This document shows, in pieces, positions 10,801 through 19,673 of a stretch of DNA of 64,000 nucleotides. The first letter of the stretch is position 1. Every line of letters starts with the position of its first letter. A model generated the notes under the pieces. That model did no database searches, had not been told where the DNA came from, and worked only from the letters and a program-made list of their open reading frames with translations. Origin of the DNA: Pseudoalteromonas holothuriae (lineage in GTDB: Bacteria; Pseudomonadota; Gammaproteobacteria; Enterobacterales; Alteromonadaceae). The stretch covers positions 48,005-112,004 of the forward strand of contig NZ_CAMAPC010000015.1 of the NCBI RefSeq assembly GCF_945859825.1, given 5' to 3'. The position numbers were made by a program, and so were the translations under genes.

Positions 10801-11391
10801 ATGAGCAATGCGCCTGTAGACAATGGCCGACGTCGCTTTTTAACCATAGCTACCTCTGTTGTTGGTGGTGTTGGTGCGGCTGGGGCTGCTGTTCCTTTTA
10901 TTGCGTCTTGGAGTCCAAGTGAGCGAGCTAAATCTGCAGGTGCGCCTGTAGAAGTAGATATCAGTAAACTTGAGCCAGGACAATTAATTCGTGTTGAGTG
11001 GCGAGGCAAGCCTGTTTGGGTTGTTTTTCGTACGCCAAAAATGCTTGAACAAATGAAGGTTCATGAAGGTCAACTTCGAGACCCTGCATCTGATGAGCCT
11101 CAACAACTAGATTCAGCTAAAAACCCATATCGTTCTAAGCGCCCAGAAATATTTGTGGCGGTTGGTATTTGTACTCACCTTGGCTGTTCACCTAGCTTTT
11201 TACAGGGTGGGTTTGGTGAAAAGGTTGAAGGTACAGAGGATGGTTTCTTCTGCCCGTGTCACGGTTCTAAGTTTGACATGGCTGGTCGAGTATTCCAGTC
11301 TGTTCCGGCACCGTTGAACCTTGAAGTGCCACCGTATACCTTTATTGATGACACCACAATCATTATTGGTGAAGAAGAAGGGGTTGCGTAA
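10801..11391 (+). CDS. petA: Rieske iron-sulfur subunit of cytochrome bc1
   Basis: Carries the [2Fe-2S] cluster that takes the first electron from ubiquinol in complex III. The 196 residues begin with a twin-arginine-type anchor (RRRFL, residues 10-14, then a hydrophobic Gly/Ala-rich segment to about 36). Cluster ligands are in CTHLGC (Cys124, His126, Cys129) and CPCHG (Cys151, Cys153, His154). The stop overlaps the petB start by one nucleotide (taatg). Confidence 0.97.
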   Translation: MSNAPVDNGRRRFLTIATSVVGGVGAAGAAVPFIASWSPSERAKSAGAPVEVDISKLEPGQLIRVEWRGKPVWVVFRTPKMLEQMKVHEGQLRDPASDEPQQLDSAKNPYRSKRPEIFVAVGICTHLGCSPSFLQGGFGEKVEGTEDGFFCPCHGSKFDMAGRVFQSVPAPLNLEVPPYTFIDDTTIIIGEEEGVA

Positions 11392-12656
11392 TGTTTGGTA
11401 ATATTATCAACTGGATCGATGAACGTATTCCAATGACTCGCGTCTGGAATATGCACATTGCTCAATATCCGGCACCAAAAAACTTTAATTTTTGGTACTT
11501 ATTCGGCTCTCTAGCCATTCTTGTTTTAGTAAACCAGATTTTAACCGGTATATGGTTAACTATGAACTATGTACCATCAGCAGAGGGAGCATTTGCTTCT
11601 GTTGAATATATCATGCGTGATGTTGAGTATGGTTGGTTACTTCGATATCTGCACTCAACAGGTGCTTCAGCGTTCTTTATTGTTGTTTACCTGCACATGT
11701 TCCGTGGTATGATCTACGGTTCTTATCAAAAACCGCGTGAGCTACTGTGGTTATTTGGTATGCTTATTTTCCTTGCACTCATGGCTGAAGCTTTCATGGG
11801 TTACTTATTACCTTGGGGACAAATGTCTTTTTGGGGTGCGCAGGTAATTATTTCACTGTTTGGGGCTATTCCTGTTATTGGTGATGATTTGACGCTTTGG
11901 ATCCGTGGTGACTATGTTATCTCTGGTGCAACGTTAAACCGCTTCTTTGCATTACACGTTATTGCATTGCCACTGGTGTTAGTTATTTTAGTTTTCCTAC
12001 ATATTGTAGCACTGCATGAAGTGGGCTCAAACAACCCTGATGGTGTTGAAATTAAACGCAAGAAAGGCAGTGTCGCGGAAGAAGATAAGCCTAAGTTCAA
12101 GTTTCATGAATACTACACTGATAAAAAAGATATTGTCGATGCAATACCATTTCACCCTTATTACACAGTAAAAGATATTTTGGGTGTAGCAGGATTTTTA
12201 ATTCTGTTTTGTTGGGTTGTATTTTTTATGCCTGAAATGAATGGTTTCTTCTTAGAAGCACCAAACTTTGAAGCGGCAAACCCACTTAAAACACCAGAGC
12301 ATATTTTCCCTGTTTGGTATTTTACGCCATTCTATGCAATATTACGTGCTATCCCTGATAAGCTCATTGGTGTTATTGCAATGGGTGCGTCAATTGTTGT
12401 ACTTGCGTTATTACCTTGGATTGACCGTGGCAAAGTTAAGTCGATTCGCTATCGTTGTGGCTTTCATAAGTTAAACATAGCTCAGTTTGTGGTAACGTTC
12501 GTTATTCTTGGTTGGATTGGTGCAACTCCACAGACAGACTTTAAAACTCTGCTATCGCAAATTACTACAGTGACATACTTCATGTTCTTCGTATTGCTTT
12601 TTGTATACTCGAAGAATGAAACGACCAAACCATTGCCAACGAGGTTGACGAAATGA
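11391..12656 (+). CDS. petB: Cytochrome b subunit of complex III
   Basis: Membrane subunit holding haems bL and bH and both quinone sites. The 421 residues show the haem-ligand helices (RYLHSTGAS...VVYLHMF and FALHVIALP...VFLHIVALH) and about eight membrane segments. The Qo-site motif reads PVWY, within FPVWYFTPFYAILRA, where the textbook form is PEWY. The next gene, petC, starts 4 nt before this one ends. Confidence 0.97.
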   Translation: MFGNIINWIDERIPMTRVWNMHIAQYPAPKNFNFWYLFGSLAILVLVNQILTGIWLTMNYVPSAEGAFASVEYIMRDVEYGWLLRYLHSTGASAFFIVVYLHMFRGMIYGSYQKPRELLWLFGMLIFLALMAEAFMGYLLPWGQMSFWGAQVIISLFGAIPVIGDDLTLWIRGDYVISGATLNRFFALHVIALPLVLVILVFLHIVALHEVGSNNPDGVEIKRKKGSVAEEDKPKFKFHEYYTDKKDIVDAIPFHPYYTVKDILGVAGFLILFCWVVFFMPEMNGFFLEAPNFEAANPLKTPEHIFPVWYFTPFYAILRAIPDKLIGVIAMGASIVVLALLPWIDRGKVKSIRYRCGFHKLNIAQFVVTFVILGWIGATPQTDFKTLLSQITTVTYFMFFVLLFVYSKNETTKPLPTRLTK

Positions 12657-13390
12657 TGAAAAAGCTAGTTATCGGTTTATTCGCATTGTTGCCAACGTTT
12701 GCAATGGCAGCGGGTCCATCAGTGCCTTTGATGGACGCTGGCAATGATTTAACAGACAAAGCGTCATTACAACGTGGTGCAAAGTTGTTTATGAACTATT
12801 GTCTTGGTTGTCACCAAATGCAATATCAGCGTTACGAGCGCACGTTCAGAGATATTGGTATTCCTACAGAGATTGGTGAAGCAGAGCTTATCTTTGATGG
12901 TTCAAAAGTGGGTGGCCACATATTGAACGCAATGGAAGAAGATGATGCAGCTAAGTGGTTTGGCGCAGCTCCACCAGATTTAACGCTGGTTGCTCGTGTG
13001 CGTGGTGCTGACTGGATTTATACATACCTGAAATCTTTCTATAAAGATGACTCTCGTCCGTTTGGCGTAAATAATACTGTTTTCCCATTAGTGGGTATGC
13101 CGCACGTTTTACAAGAGTTACAAGGTTTACCAATGCCAATTACTGAAGAAGTAGAAGAGCATGGTAAGACAGTAACTAAAGTCGTGGGCATCAAAACTGA
13201 TGGCTCGGGTGAAATGAGTACTGATGAGTATGATCAAGCTGTACGAGATCTTACTAACTTCTTAGCGTATGTCGGTGAGCCTTCTCGTCTTCAGTCGGAA
13301 GCACTCGGTATTAAAGTGTTAGGGTTTTTAGTTATTCTATTTATCCTGGCGTTTTTCTTGAAGAAAGAATACTGGAGAGACGTTCACTAA
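12653..13390 (+). CDS. petC: Cytochrome c1 subunit of complex III
   Basis: Periplasmic c-type haem subunit passing electrons from the Rieske protein to soluble cytochrome c. The 245 residues have a signal peptide ending AMA (about residue 19), haem attachment CLGCH (Cys50, Cys53, His54), a likely Met ligand in the PLVGMPHVL segment, and a C-terminal membrane anchor (about 222-240). The start codon overlaps the petB end by 4 nt. Confidence 0.97.
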   Translation: MMKKLVIGLFALLPTFAMAAGPSVPLMDAGNDLTDKASLQRGAKLFMNYCLGCHQMQYQRYERTFRDIGIPTEIGEAELIFDGSKVGGHILNAMEEDDAAKWFGAAPPDLTLVARVRGADWIYTYLKSFYKDDSRPFGVNNTVFPLVGMPHVLQELQGLPMPITEEVEEHGKTVTKVVGIKTDGSGEMSTDEYDQAVRDLTNFLAYVGEPSRLQSEALGIKVLGFLVILFILAFFLKKEYWRDVH

Positions 13391-13416
13391 GTTGAACATT
13401 TCTAAGGTAATTTTGT

Positions 13417-13438
13417 AATAGGGGCTTTTGCCCCTATT
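13417..13438 (+). terminator. Hairpin after petC
   Basis: Perfect stem AATAGGGGC / GCCCCTATT with a TTTT loop, between petC and sspA. There is no long T-run after it, so it may only attenuate read-through into sspAB. Confidence 0.6.
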
Positions 13439-13487
13439 GCTGTTTAAAGTGATTTATTACTTTTTGTAATTATTAATGGAGGTAGGC

Positions 13488-14114
13488 ATGGCCGTTGCTG
13501 CCAATAAGCGCCCTGTAATGACTCTTTTCTCTGGTGCAAACTGCATGTATAGCCATCAAGTACGTATTGTACTGGCTGAGAAAGGGGTAAGTGTTGATAT
13601 TCACCTAGCGGAAAAGGATAATCTGCCAGAGGCTCTACATGAGATAAACCCTTATGGTACTGTTCCTACTTTGATCGACCGTGAATTAGGTTTATACCAA
13701 GCGGATATCATCATGGAATACCTTGACGAGCGTTTCCCACATCCACCTTTAATGCCTGTCTACCCTGTAATGCGTGGCCGTAGCCGTTTAATGATGCATC
13801 GCATTGAAACTGATTGGTACAGCCTAGCAGCTAAAATTGCTCAAGGTGGTGCAGAAGAAGCGCAAGCGCGTAAAGAATTAACTGAAGCATTACTTGCTGT
13901 TGCGGCTATTTTTACAGAAGCACCTTACTTTATGAGTGAGGAGTTTAGCTTGGTGGATTGCTATTTAGCACCATTGCTTTGGCGTTTACCACAATTAGGC
14001 ATTGAGCTTAATGGTACAGGCGCAAAAGAGCTTAAAGACTATATGCTGCGTTTATTTGAACGTGACTCATTCCAAGCCTCATTAACAGAAGCAGAACGTG
14101 AGATCAGAGCATAA
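13488..14114 (+). CDS. sspA: SspA, stringent starvation protein A
   Basis: RNA-polymerase-associated protein with a glutathione-transferase fold that alters transcription under stress. I place the start at the ATG 13488, five nt after GGAGG (13478-13482), giving 208 residues; an in-frame ATG at 13476 overlaps that ribosome site. The thioredoxin-like N-terminus (TLFSGANCMYSHQVRIVLAE) and the NPYGTVPTLID motif are typical. It overlaps sspB by one nt. Confidence 0.93.
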   Translation: MAVAANKRPVMTLFSGANCMYSHQVRIVLAEKGVSVDIHLAEKDNLPEALHEINPYGTVPTLIDRELGLYQADIIMEYLDERFPHPPLMPVYPVMRGRSRLMMHRIETDWYSLAAKIAQGGAEEAQARKELTEALLAVAAIFTEAPYFMSEEFSLVDCYLAPLLWRLPQLGIELNGTGAKELKDYMLRLFERDSFQASLTEAEREIRA

Positions 14115-14530
14115 TGACACCTAATCGCCCATATTTACTGAGAGCCTTTTTTGATTGGATAGTTGACAATGAGTGTACACCTCATCTCGTTGTGAACGCT
14201 GAATATCCAGCTGTTCAAGTGCCTACGCAGTTTGTACAAGATGGGCAGATTGTGTTGAATATCAGCCCTTCAGCTGTGACTCAATTTGCTATAGACAATC
14301 ACCAATTGAGCTTTAATGCACGCTTTGGTGGTCAACCTATGCAGGTGTATGTGCCTATCGCTGCAGTACTGGCAATCTATGCACGTGAAAATGGTGAAGG
14401 TACTGTATTCACGCAAGAAGAGTTTTCTGAAGAGCAAGTGCAAGAAACGCCAGAGCCGCCAGTTACAGCAGAATCAGAAAAAAGCGAGCCAGAAAAGAAA
14501 AAGGGATCACATTTAAGAGTGATCAAATAA
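14114..14530 (+). CDS. sspB: SspB, ClpXP specificity adaptor
   Basis: Adaptor that delivers ssrA-tagged peptides to ClpXP. The 138-residue protein has the substrate-binding domain (about 1-110), a Glu/Pro-rich flexible linker and the C-terminal HLRVIK. That end resembles the ClpX-binding tail of the family (LRVVK in E. coli). It is coupled to sspA through taatg. Confidence 0.93.
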   Translation: MTPNRPYLLRAFFDWIVDNECTPHLVVNAEYPAVQVPTQFVQDGQIVLNISPSAVTQFAIDNHQLSFNARFGGQPMQVYVPIAAVLAIYARENGEGTVFTQEEFSEEQVQETPEPPVTAESEKSEPEKKKGSHLRVIK

Positions 14531-14558
14531 CCTTTTACTTATTGCTTATCTTGATTAG

Positions 14559-14587
14559 TAAAAACCTGCTTTAAGCAGGTTTTTTTA
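14559..14587 (+). terminator. Terminator after sspB
   Basis: Hairpin AAAACCTGCTT / AAGCAGGTTTT with a following T-run, in the gap before convergent dolP. Confidence 0.88.
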
Positions 14588-14605
14588 TGTCGAACTTTGA
14601 GTGTA

Positions 14606-15172
14606 TTATAAATATTCAAATGCTTTAACTACACGAGTCACACCGTTAACATGCCTCGCTATATCTACGGCTCTATTAGCTTCAGCTTGGCTTACTAATC
14701 CCATTAAGAACACTTCACCATTTTCCGTAACTACTTTGATGTTGTTGCCACTTACATCATCGGCTGCCAATAGCTTGGTTTTTACTTTAGAAGTAAGCCA
14801 AACATCATGGGTTTGTGTTGCAACACCAATGTTACTGATGACGCGCAGCTGATTATGTATTTGGCGAATTGCAGGAATGCTTTTTAATGCATGTTGCGCT
14901 TGTTGCTTCATTTCAACATTGGCAACTTGGCCAACCATTAATGCAACGCCATTAACACTAATTAGGCTGATATTTGCATGATCAGCTAAGCGCTCGATAT
15001 TGCGAATTGCTATCATTCCTTTGATTTCGATATTGTTATCATCAAGCTGAGAACCAATTGTTCGGCGGTCGTCAGCAGCTGAGATTGCACCAGCAGTGCC
15101 TGCAACAACCGCTGCTGCACAGCCTTGTAGTAGCAATGCACCTAAAAGTACCGCAACAGGTCTAATTAGCAT
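14606..15172 (-). CDS. dolP: DolP (YraP), outer-membrane BON-domain lipoprotein
   Basis: Lipoprotein of the DolP/YraP family, which helps maintain outer-membrane integrity and associates with the division site and BAM in E. coli. The lipobox LLQG|C puts the lipidated cysteine at residue 18. Two BON domains follow (about 44-113 and 122-188). At 188 residues it matches the family. It lies downstream of diaA, sharing an overlapping start/stop. Confidence 0.9.
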   Translation of the reverse strand: MLIRPVAVLLGALLLQGCAAAVVAGTAGAISAADDRRTIGSQLDDNNIEIKGMIAIRNIERLADHANISLISVNGVALMVGQVANVEMKQQAQHALKSIPAIRQIHNQLRVISNIGVATQTHDVWLTSKVKTKLLAADDVSGNNIKVVTENGEVFLMGLVSQAEANRAVDIARHVNGVTRVVKAFEYL

Positions 15173-15759
15173 TATTGCTCTCCTTGGGGAAATAAGACGT
15201 CATCAATTAATTGGCTTAGGCAATGAGTAATGAATAAGTGCGATTCAACGATACGACTTGGGCGCTTACTTGGCACTCGTATCTCTACATCATTAGGTCC
15301 TAATAGACCAGTTAGCTCGCCACCATCATCGCCAACAAGTACTAATACTTTCATGTCTTTGGTCAATGCAGCTTCTGTGGCACTTACGATGTCTTTTTCA
15401 TTGCCATTTACAGCAATAACTAACAGCAAATCACCTTGTTGCGCGAATGCTCTTACTTGCCGTGCAAAGCGGTCAGTATCATCTACAGTTGCTTGGTTAC
15501 CGAGTTGTACTGAGGCCTGAGTCAGTGCGACAGCGGGCAAGCAAGGGCGTTCAGTTTCATAAAAGTTAACTAATAAGCCTGCCATATGCTCAGCTAGCAT
15601 ATGGCAGCTATTTACACCACAACATAGTAGTTTATTACCATTTATTAAACCTTGCACAATCGTCAAAGCGGCTGACTCCAGCGCATCGGGTAGCACTTCA
15701 CCTGCAGCAATTTGTGCTTGAATACTTTCTGTAAAAATACTCTTGATAGATTCTTGCAT
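15172..15759 (-). CDS. diaA: DiaA, SIS-domain DnaA-binding initiator protein
   Basis: SIS-domain protein related to sedoheptulose-7-phosphate isomerase; in E. coli DiaA binds DnaA and promotes timely initiation. The ATG at 15759 (MQESIKSIF) gives 195 residues, the usual length, and lies just past the yraN stop; a longer frame to 15819 overlaps yraN. The SIS core NGNKLLCCGVNSC...AEHMAG is clear near residues 43-64. The catalytic isomerase role is probably lost, as in other DiaA. Confidence 0.88.
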   Translation of the reverse strand: MQESIKSIFTESIQAQIAAGEVLPDALESAALTIVQGLINGNKLLCCGVNSCHMLAEHMAGLLVNFYETERPCLPAVALTQASVQLGNQATVDDTDRFARQVRAFAQQGDLLLVIAVNGNEKDIVSATEAALTKDMKVLVLVGDDGGELTGLLGPNDVEIRVPSKRPSRIVESHLFITHCLSQLIDDVLFPQGEQ

Positions 15760-15760
15760 A

Positions 15761-16126
15761 CTAAAAAACGTTTTTAATCCATTGTATATTAGGAGGGTTT
15801 TGGCCCTCAATTGCGACAAAGTCTACGCGCAATGGTGCATTATGCAACTGTTGTGCGCTCAAGTAGTGATAAATACTACGTCTAAGTCTTTGTTGTTTGG
15901 TATGACTTAGGGCAGATAATGCACCACCAAAATGCTTCGATTGTCGATATTTTACTTCAACAAAGACCCAGCTATTTGCATCTTGCATAATTAAATCAAT
16001 TTCTCCAAATGGGCAATAGTAATTTTTTTGTATAAAAACAAGCCCTTGATTGATTAAATAAGCTTTAGCTAGCTGTTCGTAGTGATTACCTTTATCTTTG
16101 CTACTTTTGAATAGTCCTTTAAACAT
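15761..16126 (-). CDS. yraN: YraN, UPF0102 endonuclease-like protein
   Basis: Small protein of the UPF0102/YraN family, whose fold resembles Holliday-junction resolvases; its cellular role is not settled. The 121 residues show the nuclease-like pattern GEIDLIM (about 42-48) and FVEVKYR (about 55-61), giving an Asp...Glu-x-Lys arrangement. It lies between lpoA and diaA, the conserved order. Confidence 0.88.
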   Translation of the reverse strand: MFKGLFKSSKDKGNHYEQLAKAYLINQGLVFIQKNYYCPFGEIDLIMQDANSWVFVEVKYRQSKHFGGALSALSHTKQQRLRRSIYHYLSAQQLHNAPLRVDFVAIEGQNPPNIQWIKNVF

Positions 16127-16137
16127 GGGCGTCCTGC

Positions 16138-18024
16138 CTAATTAAGTGTTTGTACGTCTTCCATCTCTGTTTGGCGCATAAATAGCGGCGCCGGAGGTGT
16201 TTCATCGAGTCTGACTATACGGATTTTGTTCTTTCGATATTGAGCCCAGCTTAACCTGCGCGTTAGGGTATTATCACGTTTTATACTGAGTTGACCTGTT
16301 AAGCCACTAAACTCTTTACCTGGAATGCGTGCTAGCTGCTTGATATGTGGTATCAATCTAATTGAGTCGTATGCCATAGCAAATAGACGTTGTTCAATAT
16401 CTGCTTGCTCAGGCCATAACTCAAGATATTGTTTTCTTAGCCCGTTTTGTTGTATCGCATCAGGCAGCATCCATGGTTGCTCGGTAAAGTATAGGCCTTC
16501 TAAGTCGCCTTTATCAGTACTATCGATTCTGCGGCTATAGCTTCTTGAGGTAGCATATAAAGGTATGCGTTCAGCAAAGGTGCTAACATTAACGTCCAAA
16601 TAGGGTTTTAGTAATCGAGTTTCTGTCGCATCACCTAAAATATAAACCACATCAATATCGCCTCGAGAGCGAGTTTCACTTTCAACCTCTTCTCTAAACA
16701 AAGACTTTATTGATTTAATTCGTTGTTTTGACTCATCCACTTCCAGTAAATCAGCTACGACCTTGGCCATATTTTTACTATCAGTGTAAAGCCCAACTTC
16801 AGGTTTGGCTTCGCTGAACCTTTCCCATTGCTGTTGAAAATGGTTAATCAGGCGGTGACCTGAGTTATTGTCAGGGGCAAGCAGCATAGGTTTTTGGTAT
16901 TCTTTGGATAAAAAGTGTACTAATGCTTGCTCAACTTCATGTTCTGGGTTGAGTGCAAAGTAATAATGCTGTGCCATATGGGTTAGCTGGCTGGGTGTAT
17001 TTAAATAAATAGTGGGTAACGCAGTAACAATATTGCTACTTGCAAGCTTATCAATATTACTTTTTAACAGAGGGCCGATAACAAAGTCGACTTGATTCAA
17101 AGCGAGTGCTTGCTCAATTTCTTCAATACTTTGTGTTTCGTCAATAAAAAATACCTCTGTGATATTTTGCTTATCGAGCGCGGCCAAAAAGCCATTTTTG
17201 AGCGCTCGACCAAAGCGTTCGCTATTGCCTGATTGTGGCAATAAAATAGCGAGTCGTTGTGCGTTATATGGTACTAAGCTAACGGCAGTTGATACTTTCT
17301 CTGGCAATAAGTAACTGGCTGGGTGGTTGACAAAACGGCGCTGCCAGTTATTAAGTGCTTGATGTAGTTGCACACCCATTCCAAGATAAACGAGTTGATA
17401 CTTCGCAAGTTTAATCCAGCCTTGCTGAATAACAGAGCCTGAGTTGAGTTTTTCTAACGCGAAAGATGAAAGTTGTTGCAAAGCCTGCCATAGCTCATCA
17501 TTAAGCCCAGAAAGAGTAAGGTTATTTTGTGCGCTTAGGTTTGCAGCATTAAAAAAATAGTGCAAAGCTTGATTAGGTAACCCTTCAGATGCATAAATAC
17601 TACCAATTAAATATTGGTGCCATGCTTGGTGCTCTGGTAACGAGAGTTGTTGTTCAAGATTTCTTAAAATTGCTAACGCGGCACTTGAGCGACCTTGCTG
17701 TTTACGAGCAAGGGCAATATATAGCCTATTTTGTACGTGATCGACACTCATTTTACTTTCAAGTGCGAGACTTACTTGCTCTAATACGCGCCATTGCTGA
17801 TTGCTAATGGCTGCATCTCGCGCTAAATACAGTAGCTGAATTCTGTTTACACCCTGCTTAGTCTTGGCTTTTTCAAATAAGGCTAGTGCATTAGACGTGT
17901 CTAATGCATCCTTTGTTTGCTGATTTTTTGGCTTGGCATTCTCTGTAGGTACTTTTTCAGTTGTACTACAGGCTGATAACCCCGACAATATAGCGATTAC
18001 AAGACTAATTATTTTCAGTCGCAC
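16138..18024 (-). CDS. lpoA: LpoA, lipoprotein activator of penicillin-binding protein 1A
   Basis: Outer-membrane lipoprotein that reaches through the periplasm to activate the peptidoglycan synthase PBP1A. The lipobox LSA|C places lipidation at Cys19. The 628 residues divide into a helical TPR-like N-terminal half (about 40-250) and a periplasmic-binding-protein-like C-terminal half (about 265-620, with RLAILLPQSG at its start). It is first in the lpoA-yraN-diaA-dolP run and divergent from rsmI. Confidence 0.92.
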   Translation of the reverse strand: MRLKIISLVIAILSGLSACSTTEKVPTENAKPKNQQTKDALDTSNALALFEKAKTKQGVNRIQLLYLARDAAISNQQWRVLEQVSLALESKMSVDHVQNRLYIALARKQQGRSSAALAILRNLEQQLSLPEHQAWHQYLIGSIYASEGLPNQALHYFFNAANLSAQNNLTLSGLNDELWQALQQLSSFALEKLNSGSVIQQGWIKLAKYQLVYLGMGVQLHQALNNWQRRFVNHPASYLLPEKVSTAVSLVPYNAQRLAILLPQSGNSERFGRALKNGFLAALDKQNITEVFFIDETQSIEEIEQALALNQVDFVIGPLLKSNIDKLASSNIVTALPTIYLNTPSQLTHMAQHYYFALNPEHEVEQALVHFLSKEYQKPMLLAPDNNSGHRLINHFQQQWERFSEAKPEVGLYTDSKNMAKVVADLLEVDESKQRIKSIKSLFREEVESETRSRGDIDVVYILGDATETRLLKPYLDVNVSTFAERIPLYATSRSYSRRIDSTDKGDLEGLYFTEQPWMLPDAIQQNGLRKQYLELWPEQADIEQRLFAMAYDSIRLIPHIKQLARIPGKEFSGLTGQLSIKRDNTLTRRLSWAQYRKNKIRIVRLDETPPAPLFMRQTEMEDVQTLN

Positions 18025-18086
18025 AACAACGCCCTAATTGATTTATTTTCTAAGGGCTATCTTACTGACTGAACTGGGAGAGCTCA

Positions 18087-18947
18087 ATGATAAAAGCACA
18101 GAACACAGATAAAATAGGTACCCTTTATGTGGTAGCCACGCCAATTGGCAATCTTGCCGACATCAGCGAGCGCGCACTGGCTACTTTATCGAGTGTTGAC
18201 TTAATTGCGGCTGAAGATACTCGCCATACAGGAAAGTTGTTGAGTCACTTTAATATTAAAGCAAAGACGTTTGCTTTACATGATCACAATGAAAAGCAAA
18301 AAGCCCAGCAAGTAATTGATTGGTTGAATGAAGGTTTGGATATCGCTTTGGTATCAGACGCTGGTACTCCACTTATTAGCGATCCGGGTTATGCGGTGGT
18401 TAACCTGTGCCGTGAACAAGGCGCAAACGTTACCCCAGTGCCAGGGGCATGTGCTGCCATCACCGCACTGAGTTGCTCAGGTTTGCCAACCGATCGCTTT
18501 CAGTTTATTGGCTTTACACCAGCAAAAAGCCACGCAAGGCAACAGTTTTTTATCGAGGCCTTTGAAAGCGGCATTACCAGTATTATGTATGAGAGCACGC
18601 ACCGCATTATGGCGAGCCTTAATGACCTACAAACAGCGCTTGGTGCTCAGCAGCAAGTCGTTTTTGCAAAAGAGCTTACAAAAACCTATGAAACGTTTTT
18701 TAGTGGTAGTGTTGAGCAACTTATTGAGTTTTTAACACAAGATCCGCAAAAGCAGCGCGGTGAGTTAGTACTTATGCTGCCGGGTAAGGCTAAACAGCAA
18801 CAGGAGATCCCCGCAGAAGCAAAACGTATGCTGGCGTTGTTAGAACCACAAATGCCACTTAAAAAAGCCTGCGGCGTGGTGGCCGAATACTTTGATTTGA
18901 AGAAAAATGCACTGTATAAGGCGGCAATTGCTGAAAAAGACGCGTAA
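18087..18947 (+). CDS. rsmI: RsmI, 16S rRNA 2'-O-ribose C1402 methyltransferase
   Basis: SAM-dependent methyltransferase of the tetrapyrrole-methylase fold that modifies C1402 of 16S rRNA. The 286 residues begin with TLYVVATPIGNLADIS and contain the AAEDTRHTGKLL motif (about 42-53) and SDAGTPLISDPG (about 92-103). It starts after GGGAG, is divergent from lpoA, and its stop lies 42 nt before the 5' end of rnpB. Confidence 0.96.
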   Translation: MIKAQNTDKIGTLYVVATPIGNLADISERALATLSSVDLIAAEDTRHTGKLLSHFNIKAKTFALHDHNEKQKAQQVIDWLNEGLDIALVSDAGTPLISDPGYAVVNLCREQGANVTPVPGACAAITALSCSGLPTDRFQFIGFTPAKSHARQQFFIEAFESGITSIMYESTHRIMASLNDLQTALGAQQQVVFAKELTKTYETFFSGSVEQLIEFLTQDPQKQRGELVLMLPGKAKQQQEIPAEAKRMLALLEPQMPLKKACGVVAEYFDLKKNALYKAAIAEKDA

Positions 18948-18975
18948 AAAGCGTGAGCTTTGTGCTTACTTACCG

Positions 18976-18981
18976 TATAAT
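18976..18981 (+). promoter_or_regulatory. -10 box of the rnpB promoter
   Basis: TATAAT lies 8 nt upstream of the inferred RNase P RNA 5' end, right after the rsmI stop. No good -35 is visible. Confidence 0.65.
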
Positions 18982-18988
18982 CCTCGCC

Positions 18989-19346
<358 letters not shown>

Positions 19347-19355
19347 AATTTTAGT

Positions 19356-19396
19356 AACCGCTTGATTTATTTTCGTAAGTTGAGCGGTTTTCTAAA
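19356..19396 (+). terminator. Probable terminator of rnpB
   Basis: AACCGCT pairs with AGCGGTT, followed by TTTTCT, about 10 nt after the RNase P RNA. Confidence 0.6.
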
Positions 19397-19673
19397 ATTC
19401 TTATCATATGGAATCATGGCAATTTTATTTTGATCGACTTTTGCCTCGATAATATCAAGTATTACCTGCTAATAATCATGTGTTTATATATTATAAGCGC
19501 CATACATTGTCTGTAAATTACTCTAAACAGATTGCTTATTTAGCTAAATGAATGTTTTCGCATTTCACCATTAATGTGTGAAGTTAACCACGGATGTATT
19601 TCTTTCACTATTATCTTACCTACATTTCGCCTACATACTCTTTTAATTAATTGAAAATTAATAACTTTAATTT
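19397..19673. other. AT-rich gap before the decayed island
   Basis: I see no open frame, RNA or strong promoter here; it leads into the serine-hydrolase pseudogene. Confidence 0.5.
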
